From Burkholderiales bacterium (GTDB lineage Bacteria; Pseudomonadota; Gammaproteobacteria; Burkholderiales; Burkholderiaceae_E), in contig CANKWX010000018.1 of NCBI GenBank assembly GCA_947487165.1, positions 1 to 55,631 of the forward strand: a stretch of 55,631 nucleotides of DNA, read 5' to 3'. The translations under genes and the position numbers were made by a program. Every line of letters starts with the position of its first letter. The first letter of the stretch is position 1. Under the pieces are notes generated by a model. That model ran no database searches and was not told the origin of the DNA. It was given only the letters and a program-made list of their open reading frames with translations. This document shows, one piece after another, positions 24,709-33,193 of this stretch.

Positions 24709-25929
24709 CTAAGCCTTGCTCGCCGGCTTTTTGCGCGGCGCCTGCATCGGCAGCCAGGTTGTCGCAAACGACTGGTAGTCGTCGCTGCCGGCATCCTCAT
24801 GCAGGGTCGACTCGCGCTCGTCCCAGAAATCGTTCCAGAGCTCGAACAGCCCCGACTGATTCTGATGCGGCGCGTTGGCCTCCAGCCAGTCGGCAATAAG
24901 CCGATCGTCCGGCCGCTTGATCAGCACCGTATCGAGCAGACGCTTTGCGGTTCGCTGGCTGAAGGGTGCCTTGTCGGTCACATCGAGCACACCCTGCAGC
25001 ATGATCACCAGCAGGCGCGCTTCATCGCTGGTGCCGCCAGTAAGCTTTTTCCAATGTGAGGTGGTGCGATCGTCGTGATCGTCGACATCGGCCAGTGCGT
25101 TTTCGGGCATCACCAGCAATTCGTGGAGCCGGTTGACCGACGGGTCGCCCGCGACCAGCACATGCAAAGGCGTTGCCGAATCGACGATCACGGCTTTGAG
25201 GGCCGGTGCACGTTCAGCCCAAACCGTCTCGATGATCGTGCGATAGCGTTCCGGCAGGCCCTCGGGCGGTGCGGCGAGTTTGCGCGGAGACTTGCGGATC
25301 GCTTCGATCAATTTTTCCAGACCCTGCTGATTCGCAATCCAGGTCATCTTGCGCGTATAGACCATGATCAGCAGCCCGGTCATGATGATCTGCTCGGGCT
25401 CGAAGTCGGTATCGGGCGCCTCGCCCTGCAGGGCCTGCGCAATCGCGCCTGCGGCATCACGCCTGCGGCGCACACGCTCGGCGTCTTCGTACTGCTGCAT
25501 GAAGTCGGCAAAGGAATACTGGGCCCAGGACGAGACGACCGCCTCTTCGTATTGCTGCTTCTGTTCGGGGTCGATGTCCTCAAGCTCGACGCCATCGCGG
25601 GTCGCCAGAATCCGCTTGATGTCATTCGAGGCGCCACGGGTATGAAAGAGCAGCCCGTTGTCGGCAATCGAGCGGGCGGCCAGCCGGATGTCGCCCTGGC
25701 TGATCTTCTCGAGATGCAGATTGACCAGCCCGAGCATGCTGCGCATCGCGCGCTCGAGATCGGCCCGCAGATTTTCGGAGCCAAGGACGCTGGCGATCTT
25801 GCGGATCGCACGCGTGCCTTCGCGGCTGATCGCCTCCTGATTTTCAGGGGTGATGATGCCCGAGCCAATACCGTGCAGCCAGGCGCGTTCAAAGAGCGAG
25901 CGGGAATCCCGATGGGCGACCCAGTTCAC
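24709..25929 (-). CDS. Uncharacterised protein of the J-domain cluster (protein 4)
   Basis: A 406-residue soluble, mostly helical protein that I do not recognise. Features seen are an acidic and basic helix-rich N-terminal half (EEAVVSSWAQYSFADFMQQY, then ERVRRRRDAAG), a central hydrophobic segment (IIMTGLLIMVYTRKM, about 15 residues, probably buried), and a C-terminal Lys-rich tail (APRKKPASKA). No catalytic motif is obvious. It overlaps the upstream gene by 4 nt, so the four genes of the cluster should be made together. The C-terminal lysine tail contrasts with the acidic tails of the two preceding proteins, suggesting contact between them (inference). Confidence 0.72.
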   Translation of the reverse strand: MNWVAHRDSRSLFERAWLHGIGSGIITPENQEAISREGTRAIRKIASVLGSENLRADLERAMRSMLGLVNLHLEKISQGDIRLAARSIADNGLLFHTRGASNDIKRILATRDGVELEDIDPEQKQQYEEAVVSSWAQYSFADFMQQYEDAERVRRRRDAAGAIAQALQGEAPDTDFEPEQIIMTGLLIMVYTRKMTWIANQQGLEKLIEAIRKSPRKLAAPPEGLPERYRTIIETVWAERAPALKAVIVDSATPLHVLVAGDPSVNRLHELLVMPENALADVDDHDDRTTSHWKKLTGGTSDEARLLVIMLQGVLDVTDKAPFSQRTAKRLLDTVLIKRPDDRLIADWLEANAPHQNQSGLFELWNDFWDERESTLHEDAGSDDYQSFATTWLPMQAPRKKPASKA

Positions 25930-26648
25930 AGCACGTCATCCTCATCATCATCGTCGTCGAGTGCCTGCGCCTGCGCCGACTTAGGGAGTGCGACCGGCAC
26001 CTCGAGCGAGCGCTGGTAGCGCGCTCGCAGCACCTCAAGGACTTCGCGAAAAATTTCGTAGTGTTCGCAGCGAAGCCGCCAGGACAGCTCGCGCCAGTCC
26101 TGGTCCTGAACCTCGCGCAGCGCGACGATCTCGCCGCGCTGGTAGTCGCCGGGGTCGCCCAGGTCGAGATCGGCATTGGAGGTCGGAATGCCTGCCGAAT
26201 CGTCGCCCTCAAGCTGGGAATAGGTGCCATTGCGAAAGAAGTACTCCACCTCTTCATGGCGCTCGGAAAAATAATCGGCGAGTGCGCTCACGCCATCGGC
26301 GGTGCTGCCCAGCGATTCGATGAATTCGTCTGTGCGGTCTTCGTCGGCAAAGACCACCGAATTGATCATTCCCTTGAGCGACTCGTGGTTGCGCTCGCGA
26401 TATTCGCGCTCCAGCACCACTGCGGCCAGAAAGGCCTTGGGCGAGATCAGTTCGCTGATGATCGAGCTGCGTGAACTGTCGTGCTCGCGCAGGATGGCGA
26501 CCACGTCGCGCGAGGGCATCTCGTCAATCACCCTGGCCAGGGCGTAATCGCCCTCGGCATCGGCCACTGTGGCCAGTGCGCGCTCTGCGCTGTCGATATT
26601 GCCTTCGTAGACCAGGCTCGACACCGTGCTGACAATCGCATGGGTCAT
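25926..26648 (-). CDS. Uncharacterised acidic protein of the J-domain cluster (protein 3)
   Basis: A 240-residue helical protein ending in a run of Asp and Glu (DDDDDEDDVL). The N-terminal half consists of short helices of the type VIDEMPSRDVVAILREHD, which recall the superhelical repeats of MgtE N-domains, although this resemblance is weak and no function follows. No transmembrane segment or signal was seen. Both ends overlap neighbours by 4 nt (25926-25929 and 26645-26648). Its role is likely scaffolding or client binding with the J-domain protein, which is inference only. Confidence 0.72.
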   Translation of the reverse strand: MTHAIVSTVSSLVYEGNIDSAERALATVADAEGDYALARVIDEMPSRDVVAILREHDSSRSSIISELISPKAFLAAVVLEREYRERNHESLKGMINSVVFADEDRTDEFIESLGSTADGVSALADYFSERHEEVEYFFRNGTYSQLEGDDSAGIPTSNADLDLGDPGDYQRGEIVALREVQDQDWRELSWRLRCEHYEIFREVLEVLRARYQRSLEVPVALPKSAQAQALDDDDDEDDVL

Positions 26649-27187
26649 TCGCTGCTCCTGCGGTCAAAGCCCTGCTGCTCGAGATAATCCTCGCTCAGCT
26701 GCTCGCCCTCGTCGCTGTCGTCGCGATCATCACCGTCCTCATGGCCATCGCGCTCATCGCCTTCGTCGTCGGCCTGCTCACCCCGCGGCCCGAGGCGACG
26801 CGAGAGCGCAAACTCGAGCGCCACGACAGTTGCCAGGAAATCCTCGCCATGGGCATCAGCCAGCACGGTATTGACCAGCGGCTGCGCCCAGGCGGCCACG
26901 GTCACTGCCGCCGCCACCTCCTGCCAGGGCGCAAATTCACCGGGATACTGGCCCAGCAGATCGGCAACCGTCTGGTGGCCACCCGCCGGAAATTCGAAGG
27001 CGCCATGAAAGACCGGCGCCACCAGCACCGGGTCGAGCCCGATCAGCGGCAGCAGCGCCTTCAGCTGACTGCGCTTGTCCTTGAGCCTTGCCTGCAGGAC
27101 ATCGCGGCCATCGGAATCGAAGCGCAGGTCATCAAGATCGGCACGATAGCTTTCATCAAGCTCGAAAAAATAGTCGGACAGTTTCAT
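26645..27187 (-). CDS. Uncharacterised acidic protein of the J-domain cluster (protein 2)
   Basis: A 180-residue soluble protein. It begins MKLSDYFFELDESYRADLDD, with a hydrophobic core segment in the middle (AAAVTVAAWAQPLVNTVL), and ends in a roughly 45-residue, strongly acidic low-complexity tail made of E, D, G and R (for example DEGDERDGHEDGDDRDDSDE). Such tails often mediate binding to basic partners. I know no family. Start and stop each overlap the adjoining genes by 4 nt, so it is an obligate member of the cluster. A cytoplasmic location is expected. Confidence 0.72.
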   Translation of the reverse strand: MKLSDYFFELDESYRADLDDLRFDSDGRDVLQARLKDKRSQLKALLPLIGLDPVLVAPVFHGAFEFPAGGHQTVADLLGQYPGEFAPWQEVAAAVTVAAWAQPLVNTVLADAHGEDFLATVVALEFALSRRLGPRGEQADDEGDERDGHEDGDDRDDSDEGEQLSEDYLEQQGFDRRSSE

Positions 27188-27471
27188 CGGATCTGCTCGA
27201 GATAGGTTTGGAACATGGCGCGCGCGGTCTCGAGCGGATTCTCGAGCAGATGCTTTCGCCGCTTCTGGTCGTGCGCCAGGCGCCGGCCCTCGTCGATCAG
27301 CAGTTCATAAGCCTGCTGCGCCTCGCGAAACCGCGCCGCAGCATCGGCATCAGGGTTACGGTCCGGGTGGAAAAAAGACGCCTTCTTGCGAAACGCGAGC
27401 TTGATATCGGCCGTGCTGGCACTCGATGGAACACCGAGGATATCGTATGGATCACTGCTTGATTCGAGCAT
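27184..27471 (-). CDS. Small J-domain protein (DnaK co-chaperone type)
   Basis: A 95-residue protein that is almost only a J domain: DPYDILGVPSSAS, helix II with KLAFRKKASFF, the HPD signature in FHPDRNPDADA, helix III in FREAQQAYELL, then a short C-terminal helix ending EQIR. J domains stimulate the ATPase of Hsp70/DnaK and bring it to clients. There is no Gly/Phe or zinc region, so client choice must come from other proteins, presumably the three coupled downstream genes. ATG 27471 is the likely start, as the J domain follows directly. The gene overlaps its downstream neighbour by 4 nt. Confidence 0.85.
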   Translation of the reverse strand: MLESSSDPYDILGVPSSASTADIKLAFRKKASFFHPDRNPDADAAARFREAQQAYELLIDEGRRLAHDQKRRKHLLENPLETARAMFQTYLEQIR

Positions 27472-27549
27472 GGGGTTGCCTCGACGGAAGGGAGTTGCCG
27501 CGATGTCAATCAGGCTGGCGCACCGCACCAGGGATGTCGAGCGTCGTTC

Positions 27550-28395
27550 TCAAGCCGACGCGAGCCGCGCCAGGCGGGCAGTCTCCTGCACTTGCGCATC
27601 CTCGATGACAGCGATGACATCATGCACATCGACCGGCCCGGTGCGATGCTCGAAGCGGCCGGTGAGCGACGGTTCGGGCGTGAGCAGGCCGCGCGCATAA
27701 AGATCCCAGATCTCATTGCCGTAGTCTGTCGTGAGCAGTGCAGGCTCGAAGCGGCCGAAAAAATCGCGCAGGTTTTCAACATCGCGCAGCAGCATCCGCA
27801 TGGCGTGGTTGTTGCCCGCAGCATCGACCGCCTGAGGCAGATCAATGATCACCGGCCCGTCGGCCGCCAGCAGGATGTTGAATTCGGACAGGTCGCCGTG
27901 AACGATGCCGGCGCACAGCATCCGGACCACCTCGCCGATCAGGGCGCCGTGATAGACCGCGGCATCTTCTGGCGTGAAGATCACATCATTGAGCCGCGGT
28001 GCGGCATCGCCATGCTCATCGGTGACCAGTTCCATGAGCAGGACCCCCTCATAGAAATTGCGCGGCGCCGGCACGCGCACGCCCGCTGCTGCCAGCCGGT
28101 AGAGCGCATCGACCTCGGCGCTGCGCCAGGCCGCCTCCTGAGACTCCCGCCCGAAACGTGTGCCCTTGGCCATGGCCCGCGCCTGGCGGCTGTTCTTGAC
28201 CTTGCGGTTCTCGGTGTAATCGACTGCCTGCCGGAAGCTGCGCTGGGTGGCGTCCTTGTAGATCTTGGCGCACAGGGTTTCGCCTGCGCAGCGCACCACG
28301 TAGACCGTCGCTTCCTTGCCGCTCATGAGCTGGCGCACGACCGAGTCGATCAGCCCTTCTTCAAGCAGCGATTGCAGTCGCTTGGGTGTTTTCAT
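27550..28395 (-). CDS. RIO-type serine protein kinase
   Basis: A protein of about 281 residues with the RIO1 kinase core: an ATP-binding segment MSGKEATVYVVRC with lysine in LCAKIYKDATQRSFRQ, the catalytic loop IVHGDLSEFNILL, and the metal-binding IIDLPQAVD. RIO kinases are universal in archaea and eukaryotes, where they act on ribosomes; bacterial copies of this type are less studied. ATG 28395 (MKTPKRLQSLL) fits the family start. The gene lies between the MBL hydrolase and the J-domain gene (78-nt gap) on the same strand. Whether it belongs functionally to the J-domain cluster is unknown. Confidence 0.88.
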   Translation of the reverse strand: MKTPKRLQSLLEEGLIDSVVRQLMSGKEATVYVVRCAGETLCAKIYKDATQRSFRQAVDYTENRKVKNSRQARAMAKGTRFGRESQEAAWRSAEVDALYRLAAAGVRVPAPRNFYEGVLLMELVTDEHGDAAPRLNDVIFTPEDAAVYHGALIGEVVRMLCAGIVHGDLSEFNILLAADGPVIIDLPQAVDAAGNNHAMRMLLRDVENLRDFFGRFEPALLTTDYGNEIWDLYARGLLTPEPSLTGRFEHRTGPVDVHDVIAVIEDAQVQETARLARLASA

Positions 28396-28426
28396 CCCGC
28401 CATTCTGGGGCATCTGCCCGAAAGAC

Positions 28427-29248
28427 TCAGGCGTCGACCGTCAGAAGGTCGGTGGCGAGCAGCACTTCACCGCCGAAATGAGCCTTGGCCAGAGCAATCC
28501 ACTGCGGCTCGGAGCCGGGCTGTGGCGCCGGCACCGGATGGTTGAGCACGAGCGTTCGAACGCCGCAGTCGGCGGCAGTCTTGCCCGCCTGGGCGACATC
28601 GGAGTGGTAATCAAGCACGTCGCGAAAGCGCTTGAATGGCGCCTTTTCGATGATGTCGCGGCGGATGACGGTCTGCACATAAACATCGGCGTCACGGCAA
28701 AGCCGGCTCAGCCCTTCGCAGGGCACGGTGTCACCGGCGATGGCAACCACCTTGCCTTGTGCCTCGATGCGAAACCCCATGGTCGGATGAACCGGGCTGT
28801 GATCGGTCGGCTCAGCCGTCACCCGAATGCCGTCCGACTCGAAGACCAGCCCGGGACTCACCTCATGCACCGTGACTTTCGGTGCTTCGCTGAGATCGTC
28901 GTGGTGCGACATGCGGTAATGCACGTCGGTGTCGAGCATCGCCAGCGTCGCCTCGGTGAATCGCCTGAATCCGGCCGGCCCATAGGCCACAAGCGGGTTC
29001 GACTGCGGGCTCGAAATCCAGCGGGTGGTAATCACGTCGTTGTAGTCGGTGGTGTGATCGCTATGCATGTGCGTCACGAAGAGCGCCGTGAGATCACGCG
29101 CATTCATGCCGACCGCCGCGCCACGCATCAGCACCGCACGGCCGCAATCGAAGAGCAGGTCGGTCTTGCCGATGCGCACCAGCGTCGACGGACCCGCGCG
29201 ATCGGGTGTCACCAGCGGCGAGCCGCTGCCGAGGATAATGACTTGCAT
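28427..29248 (-). CDS. MBL-fold hydrolase, ribonuclease Z-like
   Basis: A 273-residue metallo-beta-lactamase fold enzyme. The zinc site is complete: FVTHMHSDHTTDY, then PTDHSPVH, AIAGDT and the late LNHPVP. It starts at the beta-strand QVIILGSGSPLV, so it is a minimal, soluble RNase Z/arylsulfatase-type hydrolase. Fourteen bp separate it from the P450 gene, so both share a transcript, and it may hydrolyse a product of the P450. A second, longer relative occurs at 39222, next to a haloalkane dehalogenase. Confidence 0.85.
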   Translation of the reverse strand: MQVIILGSGSPLVTPDRAGPSTLVRIGKTDLLFDCGRAVLMRGAAVGMNARDLTALFVTHMHSDHTTDYNDVITTRWISSPQSNPLVAYGPAGFRRFTEATLAMLDTDVHYRMSHHDDLSEAPKVTVHEVSPGLVFESDGIRVTAEPTDHSPVHPTMGFRIEAQGKVVAIAGDTVPCEGLSRLCRDADVYVQTVIRRDIIEKAPFKRFRDVLDYHSDVAQAGKTAADCGVRTLVLNHPVPAPQPGSEPQWIALAKAHFGGEVLLATDLLTVDA

Positions 29249-29262
29249 ATCGGCGCCTCAGC

Positions 29263-30558
29263 TCAACCGGGAATACGGACGGCCAGCTTCGTAAAGCCAC
29301 GCACGAAGGGAGACCGAACCCGTACCGGCTCACCGACCACTTCGATGACCGGAAAGCGCGCAAGCAGCTCTTCCCAGAGGATCTTGAGCTGGAGCTCGGC
29401 CAGTCGATTGCCGACACAACGATGGATGCCAAAGCCGAAGGACAGATGCTGGCGGGGCCGCTCACGATCAACGATGAAGCGATCGGGCTCGGGAATGGCG
29501 GCATCGTCGCGGTTGCCCGACAGGTACCACATCGCCAGCTTGTCGCCCTTGCGGATCTGCTGGCCGGCGAGCTCGGTATCCTGCAGCGCGGTGCGGCGCA
29601 TATAGGCCAGCGGTGTCTGCCAGCGGATGATCTCGGGCACGAGACTGTCGATCAGGGCCGGATTGGCGCGCAGCTTGGCCATCTCCTCGGGGAATTGATG
29701 CAAGGCCAGCAATCCGCCGGTCATGGAGTTGCGGGTGGTGTCGTTGCCGCCCACGATCAGCAGCACGAGATTGCCCATGAATTCCTGGGGGCCCATGTTG
29801 CGGGTGGCCGGACTGTGGGCCAGCATCGAGATCAGGTCGGTCTTGGGCGGCTCATTGACCCGCTCGTTCCACAGGCGCATGAAGTAGCCGAGCATATTGC
29901 GAAGCTCGGCCATCCGCACTTCCGGCTCCGGCGCATCAGGGTTGGTCGCCTTGTTGGCGGTGGCGATGTCGGACCAGAAGGTGAGCAGACGCCGGTCTTC
30001 GAGCGGAAAATCGAAGAGGGTTGCGAGCATGAAGGTGGTGAGCTCGATCGAGACCTTGTCGACCCAATCGAAGGTCTCGTTACGCGGCAGGCTCTCGAGC
30101 ACCCTGATCGTCCGTTCGCGGATCAGGTCATTCCAGTTGTTCAGGTTGCTCGGCGCGACGATCGGGCTGACCGCCTTGCGCTGATCGTCGTGCTTGGGCT
30201 GATCCATGGCAATGAACATCGGCAACTGCTGCTCGCCGACCTGATCGACCAGCGTAATGCCGCCATGGGTCCACTCTGACGAAAAAACAGCATGGTTGGT
30301 GTCGACCGCCATGATGTCCTTGTAGCGGGTGACCGACCAGTAATCGCCGATGCCCTCGATCGGGCTGCGCGAGCGATGCACCGGCGCCTCGCGACGCAGG
30401 CGCTCCAGCGTAAACCCGACGGTGTCGTCGACGAATCCCTGTACATCGGCGGGATTGAGCTGATCGAGCGGGAGCGCCTGGATCCGTGCTCGCTCGGCGG
30501 CTGCCTGGGCGGCCGAACGGGGGAGTGCAAAGGCGGGGGTCTCAAGGACTGAGCTCAT
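29263..30558 (-). CDS. Cytochrome P450 of the CYP153 (alkane hydroxylase) type
   Basis: A 431-residue soluble bacterial P450. The I-helix reads LLIVGGNDTTRNSMTGG, the K-helix has EIIRWQTPLAYMRRTA, and the haem loop is LSFGFGIHRCVGNRLAELQ with ligand Cys381. These stretches agree strongly with CYP153 enzymes, which hydroxylate the end carbon of medium-chain alkanes or related aliphatic and alicyclic compounds. CYP153 normally works with a ferredoxin and a ferredoxin reductase; neither is in the window, so electron partners must be elsewhere. Upstream lies a 14-bp palindrome (30605-30618) that may control it. Confidence 0.9.
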   Translation of the reverse strand: MSSVLETPAFALPRSAAQAAAERARIQALPLDQLNPADVQGFVDDTVGFTLERLRREAPVHRSRSPIEGIGDYWSVTRYKDIMAVDTNHAVFSSEWTHGGITLVDQVGEQQLPMFIAMDQPKHDDQRKAVSPIVAPSNLNNWNDLIRERTIRVLESLPRNETFDWVDKVSIELTTFMLATLFDFPLEDRRLLTFWSDIATANKATNPDAPEPEVRMAELRNMLGYFMRLWNERVNEPPKTDLISMLAHSPATRNMGPQEFMGNLVLLIVGGNDTTRNSMTGGLLALHQFPEEMAKLRANPALIDSLVPEIIRWQTPLAYMRRTALQDTELAGQQIRKGDKLAMWYLSGNRDDAAIPEPDRFIVDRERPRQHLSFGFGIHRCVGNRLAELQLKILWEELLARFPVIEVVGEPVRVRSPFVRGFTKLAVRIPG

Positions 30559-30604
30559 GAGGGCGTCTCCTGATTTTCAATCCAAAAATACTAGCACGCC
30601 GACC

Positions 30605-30618
30605 AGACACAAGTGTCT
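30605..30618. promoter_or_regulatory. Palindrome AGACAC-AA-GTGTCT upstream of the P450
   Basis: Two perfect 6-bp arms around AA, 47 bp before the P450 start on the minus strand and 146 bp before the GGDEF-EAL gene on the plus strand. Size and symmetry fit a TetR-like operator. The divergent gap (30559-30763) probably holds both promoters. The regulator gene is not in the immediate neighbourhood. Confidence 0.5.
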
Positions 30619-30763
30619 AGAAAAAACCTTTTCGCCGAACTCTCACCGACTTCCCGACCGCTTGCAGGCTCAAAGCAGCCGAACGCACGGTCGAAGCGTA
30701 CGAGTCCGGCACACAGTACTTAGGATTAGAGCCCCCCGGTCAAGGTGTGAAAAGACGCTGAGC

Positions 30764-32503
30764 ATGGCTTCGCCAATTCCCGACGGTCCAAAGCAGACCA
30801 CCTCTGCGCCATCACGGCGCGGGCTGGTGCCGTACGTCTGGCTCGTCATTGTCCTGGTGGCACAAACAGCGCTTGCGACCTTTCTGATGCTGGAGAACGA
30901 ATGGGGCACGGCGTCGCTGGTCAGTCTTGGTTTGGGTGCGGTTGCCGGCGGCCTGATTCTGCTGCGCGTCTTCGAATCGCGACTTGCCCAGGTTCAGCGC
31001 AAGCTCGAGACCATCCTGTCCGAAATCGAATATGCGCGTCCGAATACCCGCACACACGCAAGCGATGCCAATGTTTTCGAGTTGATCGACTGCATTGCCG
31101 AACACACAAGCAGCCTGATCTCGGTGACCGTCGAGCGCGAGAAACAGCTTCTCACAGCCGCCCTGAAGGACCCGGTCACAGGGCTTGGCAATCGCTCGGT
31201 ACTCAGTCACCGCATCGGCGTCGCCATCAGGACTCACGCCGAATCGGCCGAGCGCTTCTGCGTTGCAATTGTCGAGATCGGCCGATTCAAGGAGATCGCC
31301 GAGATGCTCGGCACCGACCAGATCAATGATGCAGTCAACCAGATTGCGCGCCGGCTGCGGCGCGAACTTCGCAAGGAAGACACCGTCGTTCGTCTGGGCG
31401 ACGAGCGATTCGCCTTGCTTGTCAGTGGCGACCGCGAGATCGCGGAGCAGGTCCTGAACCGGATTGTCGAGGCGGCCAAGCTGCCGTTGACGATCAGCGG
31501 CGAGTCGGTCGACATCAAGGTGCGCCTCGGTGCCGCGATGTATCCGGAAGACGCAAACTCCGAGACCAATCTGCTGCTGCATGCGCAGATCACCGCCGAG
31601 CGTTCGAGTCGCCTTCGCACCGCATCGGTCTTCTTTGAAGCAAAGCGCGATGCGAAGCTCACGACCCATCTGAATGATTCGCGAGAAAGTTTGTCGCTGC
31701 AGTCTGATCTGACCCGGGCGATTGCCGAACGACAATTGTTTCTGGTCTACCAGCCCAAGCTCGACCTGAAAACCGGTCTGTTCACCGGCGTCGAAGCGCT
31801 GATTCGCTGGCAGCATCCGAAGAAGGGCCTGGTGTCGCCCGAGCAGTTCATTCCGATGGCCGAGGAAAACGGCTTGATGCAAAGCATCACCGAGTGGGTC
31901 CTGACCGAAGGCGCCGGCTTTGCAAAAACACTCTGCTCACGCAGGCCGGAGATGTGCGTCTCGGTCAACATTGCAGCCCAGGACATCGAACGACCAGGCT
32001 TTTCAGACTTTGCCAATCGGGTCATTCGCGACCAGGGCATCCTGCCCAGCCAGTTATGCCTGGAAGTCACCGAAAGCGGGCTGTTTGAAGACACCGATAG
32101 TGTGATTGCCACCCTGTCCGCATTGTCGAAATCCGGGCTCAAGCTCTCGATCGATGACTTTGGAACGGGTTATTCGACCCTGAAGCAATTGCAGCTCCTG
32201 CCCGTCAACGAGATGAAAATCGACCGCACTTTTGTGGGTGGCCTGGCGTCGAGCGACAAGAATCAGGCACTCGTCAAATCGATGATCGACATGGGCACCC
32301 GCATGGGTCTGCGGGTGGTCGCCGAAGGGGTCGAGTCGTTCAGAGAGATGCAGTTTCTGCAGAAGCTCGGATGCGATGAAGTACAAGGCTTCTTTATCTC
32401 GCGCCCACTGCCCGCGCAGGAGACCCTGTCATTCATCGAGCTTCGCCACGCACTGTACGACTCATCCCGGGAAGACGCACAGACACTGGCGTCGCAGCAC
32501 TGA
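30764..32503 (+). CDS. Membrane GGDEF-EAL protein, probable c-di-GMP phosphodiesterase
   Basis: A 579-residue protein with two N-terminal membrane helices (WLVIVLVAQTALATFLML, and LGLGAVAGGLILL), a GGDEF domain and an EAL domain. The GGDEF signature is degraded to VVRLGDERFALL, so cyclase activity is unlikely. The EAL half keeps its metal and catalytic set: GVEALIRWQHP, SVNIAAQDIE, LEVTESGLFE, IDDFGTGYSTL, NEMKIDRTF and AEGVES. It should therefore hydrolyse cyclic-di-GMP at the inner membrane. ATG 30764 is chosen because the upstream extension has no family features. It lies 147 bp before the H-NOX gene on the same strand. Confidence 0.9.
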   Translation: MASPIPDGPKQTTSAPSRRGLVPYVWLVIVLVAQTALATFLMLENEWGTASLVSLGLGAVAGGLILLRVFESRLAQVQRKLETILSEIEYARPNTRTHASDANVFELIDCIAEHTSSLISVTVEREKQLLTAALKDPVTGLGNRSVLSHRIGVAIRTHAESAERFCVAIVEIGRFKEIAEMLGTDQINDAVNQIARRLRRELRKEDTVVRLGDERFALLVSGDREIAEQVLNRIVEAAKLPLTISGESVDIKVRLGAAMYPEDANSETNLLLHAQITAERSSRLRTASVFFEAKRDAKLTTHLNDSRESLSLQSDLTRAIAERQLFLVYQPKLDLKTGLFTGVEALIRWQHPKKGLVSPEQFIPMAEENGLMQSITEWVLTEGAGFAKTLCSRRPEMCVSVNIAAQDIERPGFSDFANRVIRDQGILPSQLCLEVTESGLFEDTDSVIATLSALSKSGLKLSIDDFGTGYSTLKQLQLLPVNEMKIDRTFVGGLASSDKNQALVKSMIDMGTRMGLRVVAEGVESFREMQFLQKLGCDEVQGFFISRPLPAQETLSFIELRHALYDSSREDAQTLASQH

Positions 32504-32650
32504 GCCAGCAGGATCGATGCCATGCCGGGCACAGATTCGACCAGACAGCGGCTAACCCTTGCCGATCTGTAGCGTTCGTCATATAAGTGCCGAACCAGCA
32601 TGCTGCATCGCAACGATGCCGCCGACAACAACGATTCAGGGCGGGCCGCA

Positions 32651-33193
32651 ATGAAGGGCATGATCTTTACCGAGTTTCTCGAACTGGTCGAAAGGACCCA
32701 CTCGGCTGAACTGGCCGAAACACTTGTTGCCAATGCCGACCTGCCTTCGGGCGGCATCTACACCTCGGTCGGCAGCTATGATCATCGCGAGATGGTCACC
32801 CTGGTGGTCGCCCTCAGCCGACAGACCCGACAACCGGTGGACGAGGTGCTCCACTGGTTCGGCGAGAACCTGTTCATTACCCTGTCGACGGCTTATCCCG
32901 GTTTTTTCGCCGGGAAAGACGACGCCTTCAGTGTGCTGGTCGGCATCGAGTCGGTCATCCACACCGAAGTGCGCAAGCTGTATCCCGATGCCGAATTGCC
33001 GTCCTTCGAAGTGATGCAGCATGGCCACGACGAACTGATGCTCGACTATCACTCGCCGCGCTGCATGGATGACCTCGCGCACGGATTGATTGACGCCTGC
33101 ATCGCGCATTTCAATGAGCCGGTCACTCTGGCTCGGCGGCCGCTCGGCAAGACACAGGCCGACGGCACGCGCTTCACCCTGACACGGGCGTGA
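32651..33193 (+). CDS. H-NOX haem sensor (NO-binding domain)
   Basis: A 180-residue stand-alone haem-NO/oxygen-binding protein. It begins [14 protein letters not shown], as the family does, has the axial haem ligand H104 ([13 protein letters not shown]) and the haem-propionate motif Y-x-S-x-R as YHSPR at residues 133-137. In bacteria such proteins bind NO and control a partner histidine kinase or a c-di-GMP enzyme. Its stop overlaps the GTG start of the histidine kinase by 4 nt, and the upstream gene encodes an EAL protein. Both partners known for H-NOX are therefore adjacent. ATG 32651 is preferred over an ATG 17 codons upstream. Confidence 0.92.
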   Translation: MKGMIFTEFLELVERTHSAELAETLVANADLPSGGIYTSVGSYDHREMVTLVVALSRQTRQPVDEVLHWFGENLFITLSTAYPGFFAGKDDAFSVLVGIESVIHTEVRKLYPDAELPSFEVMQHGHDELMLDYHSPRCMDDLAHGLIDACIAHFNEPVTLARRPLGKTQADGTRFTLTRA

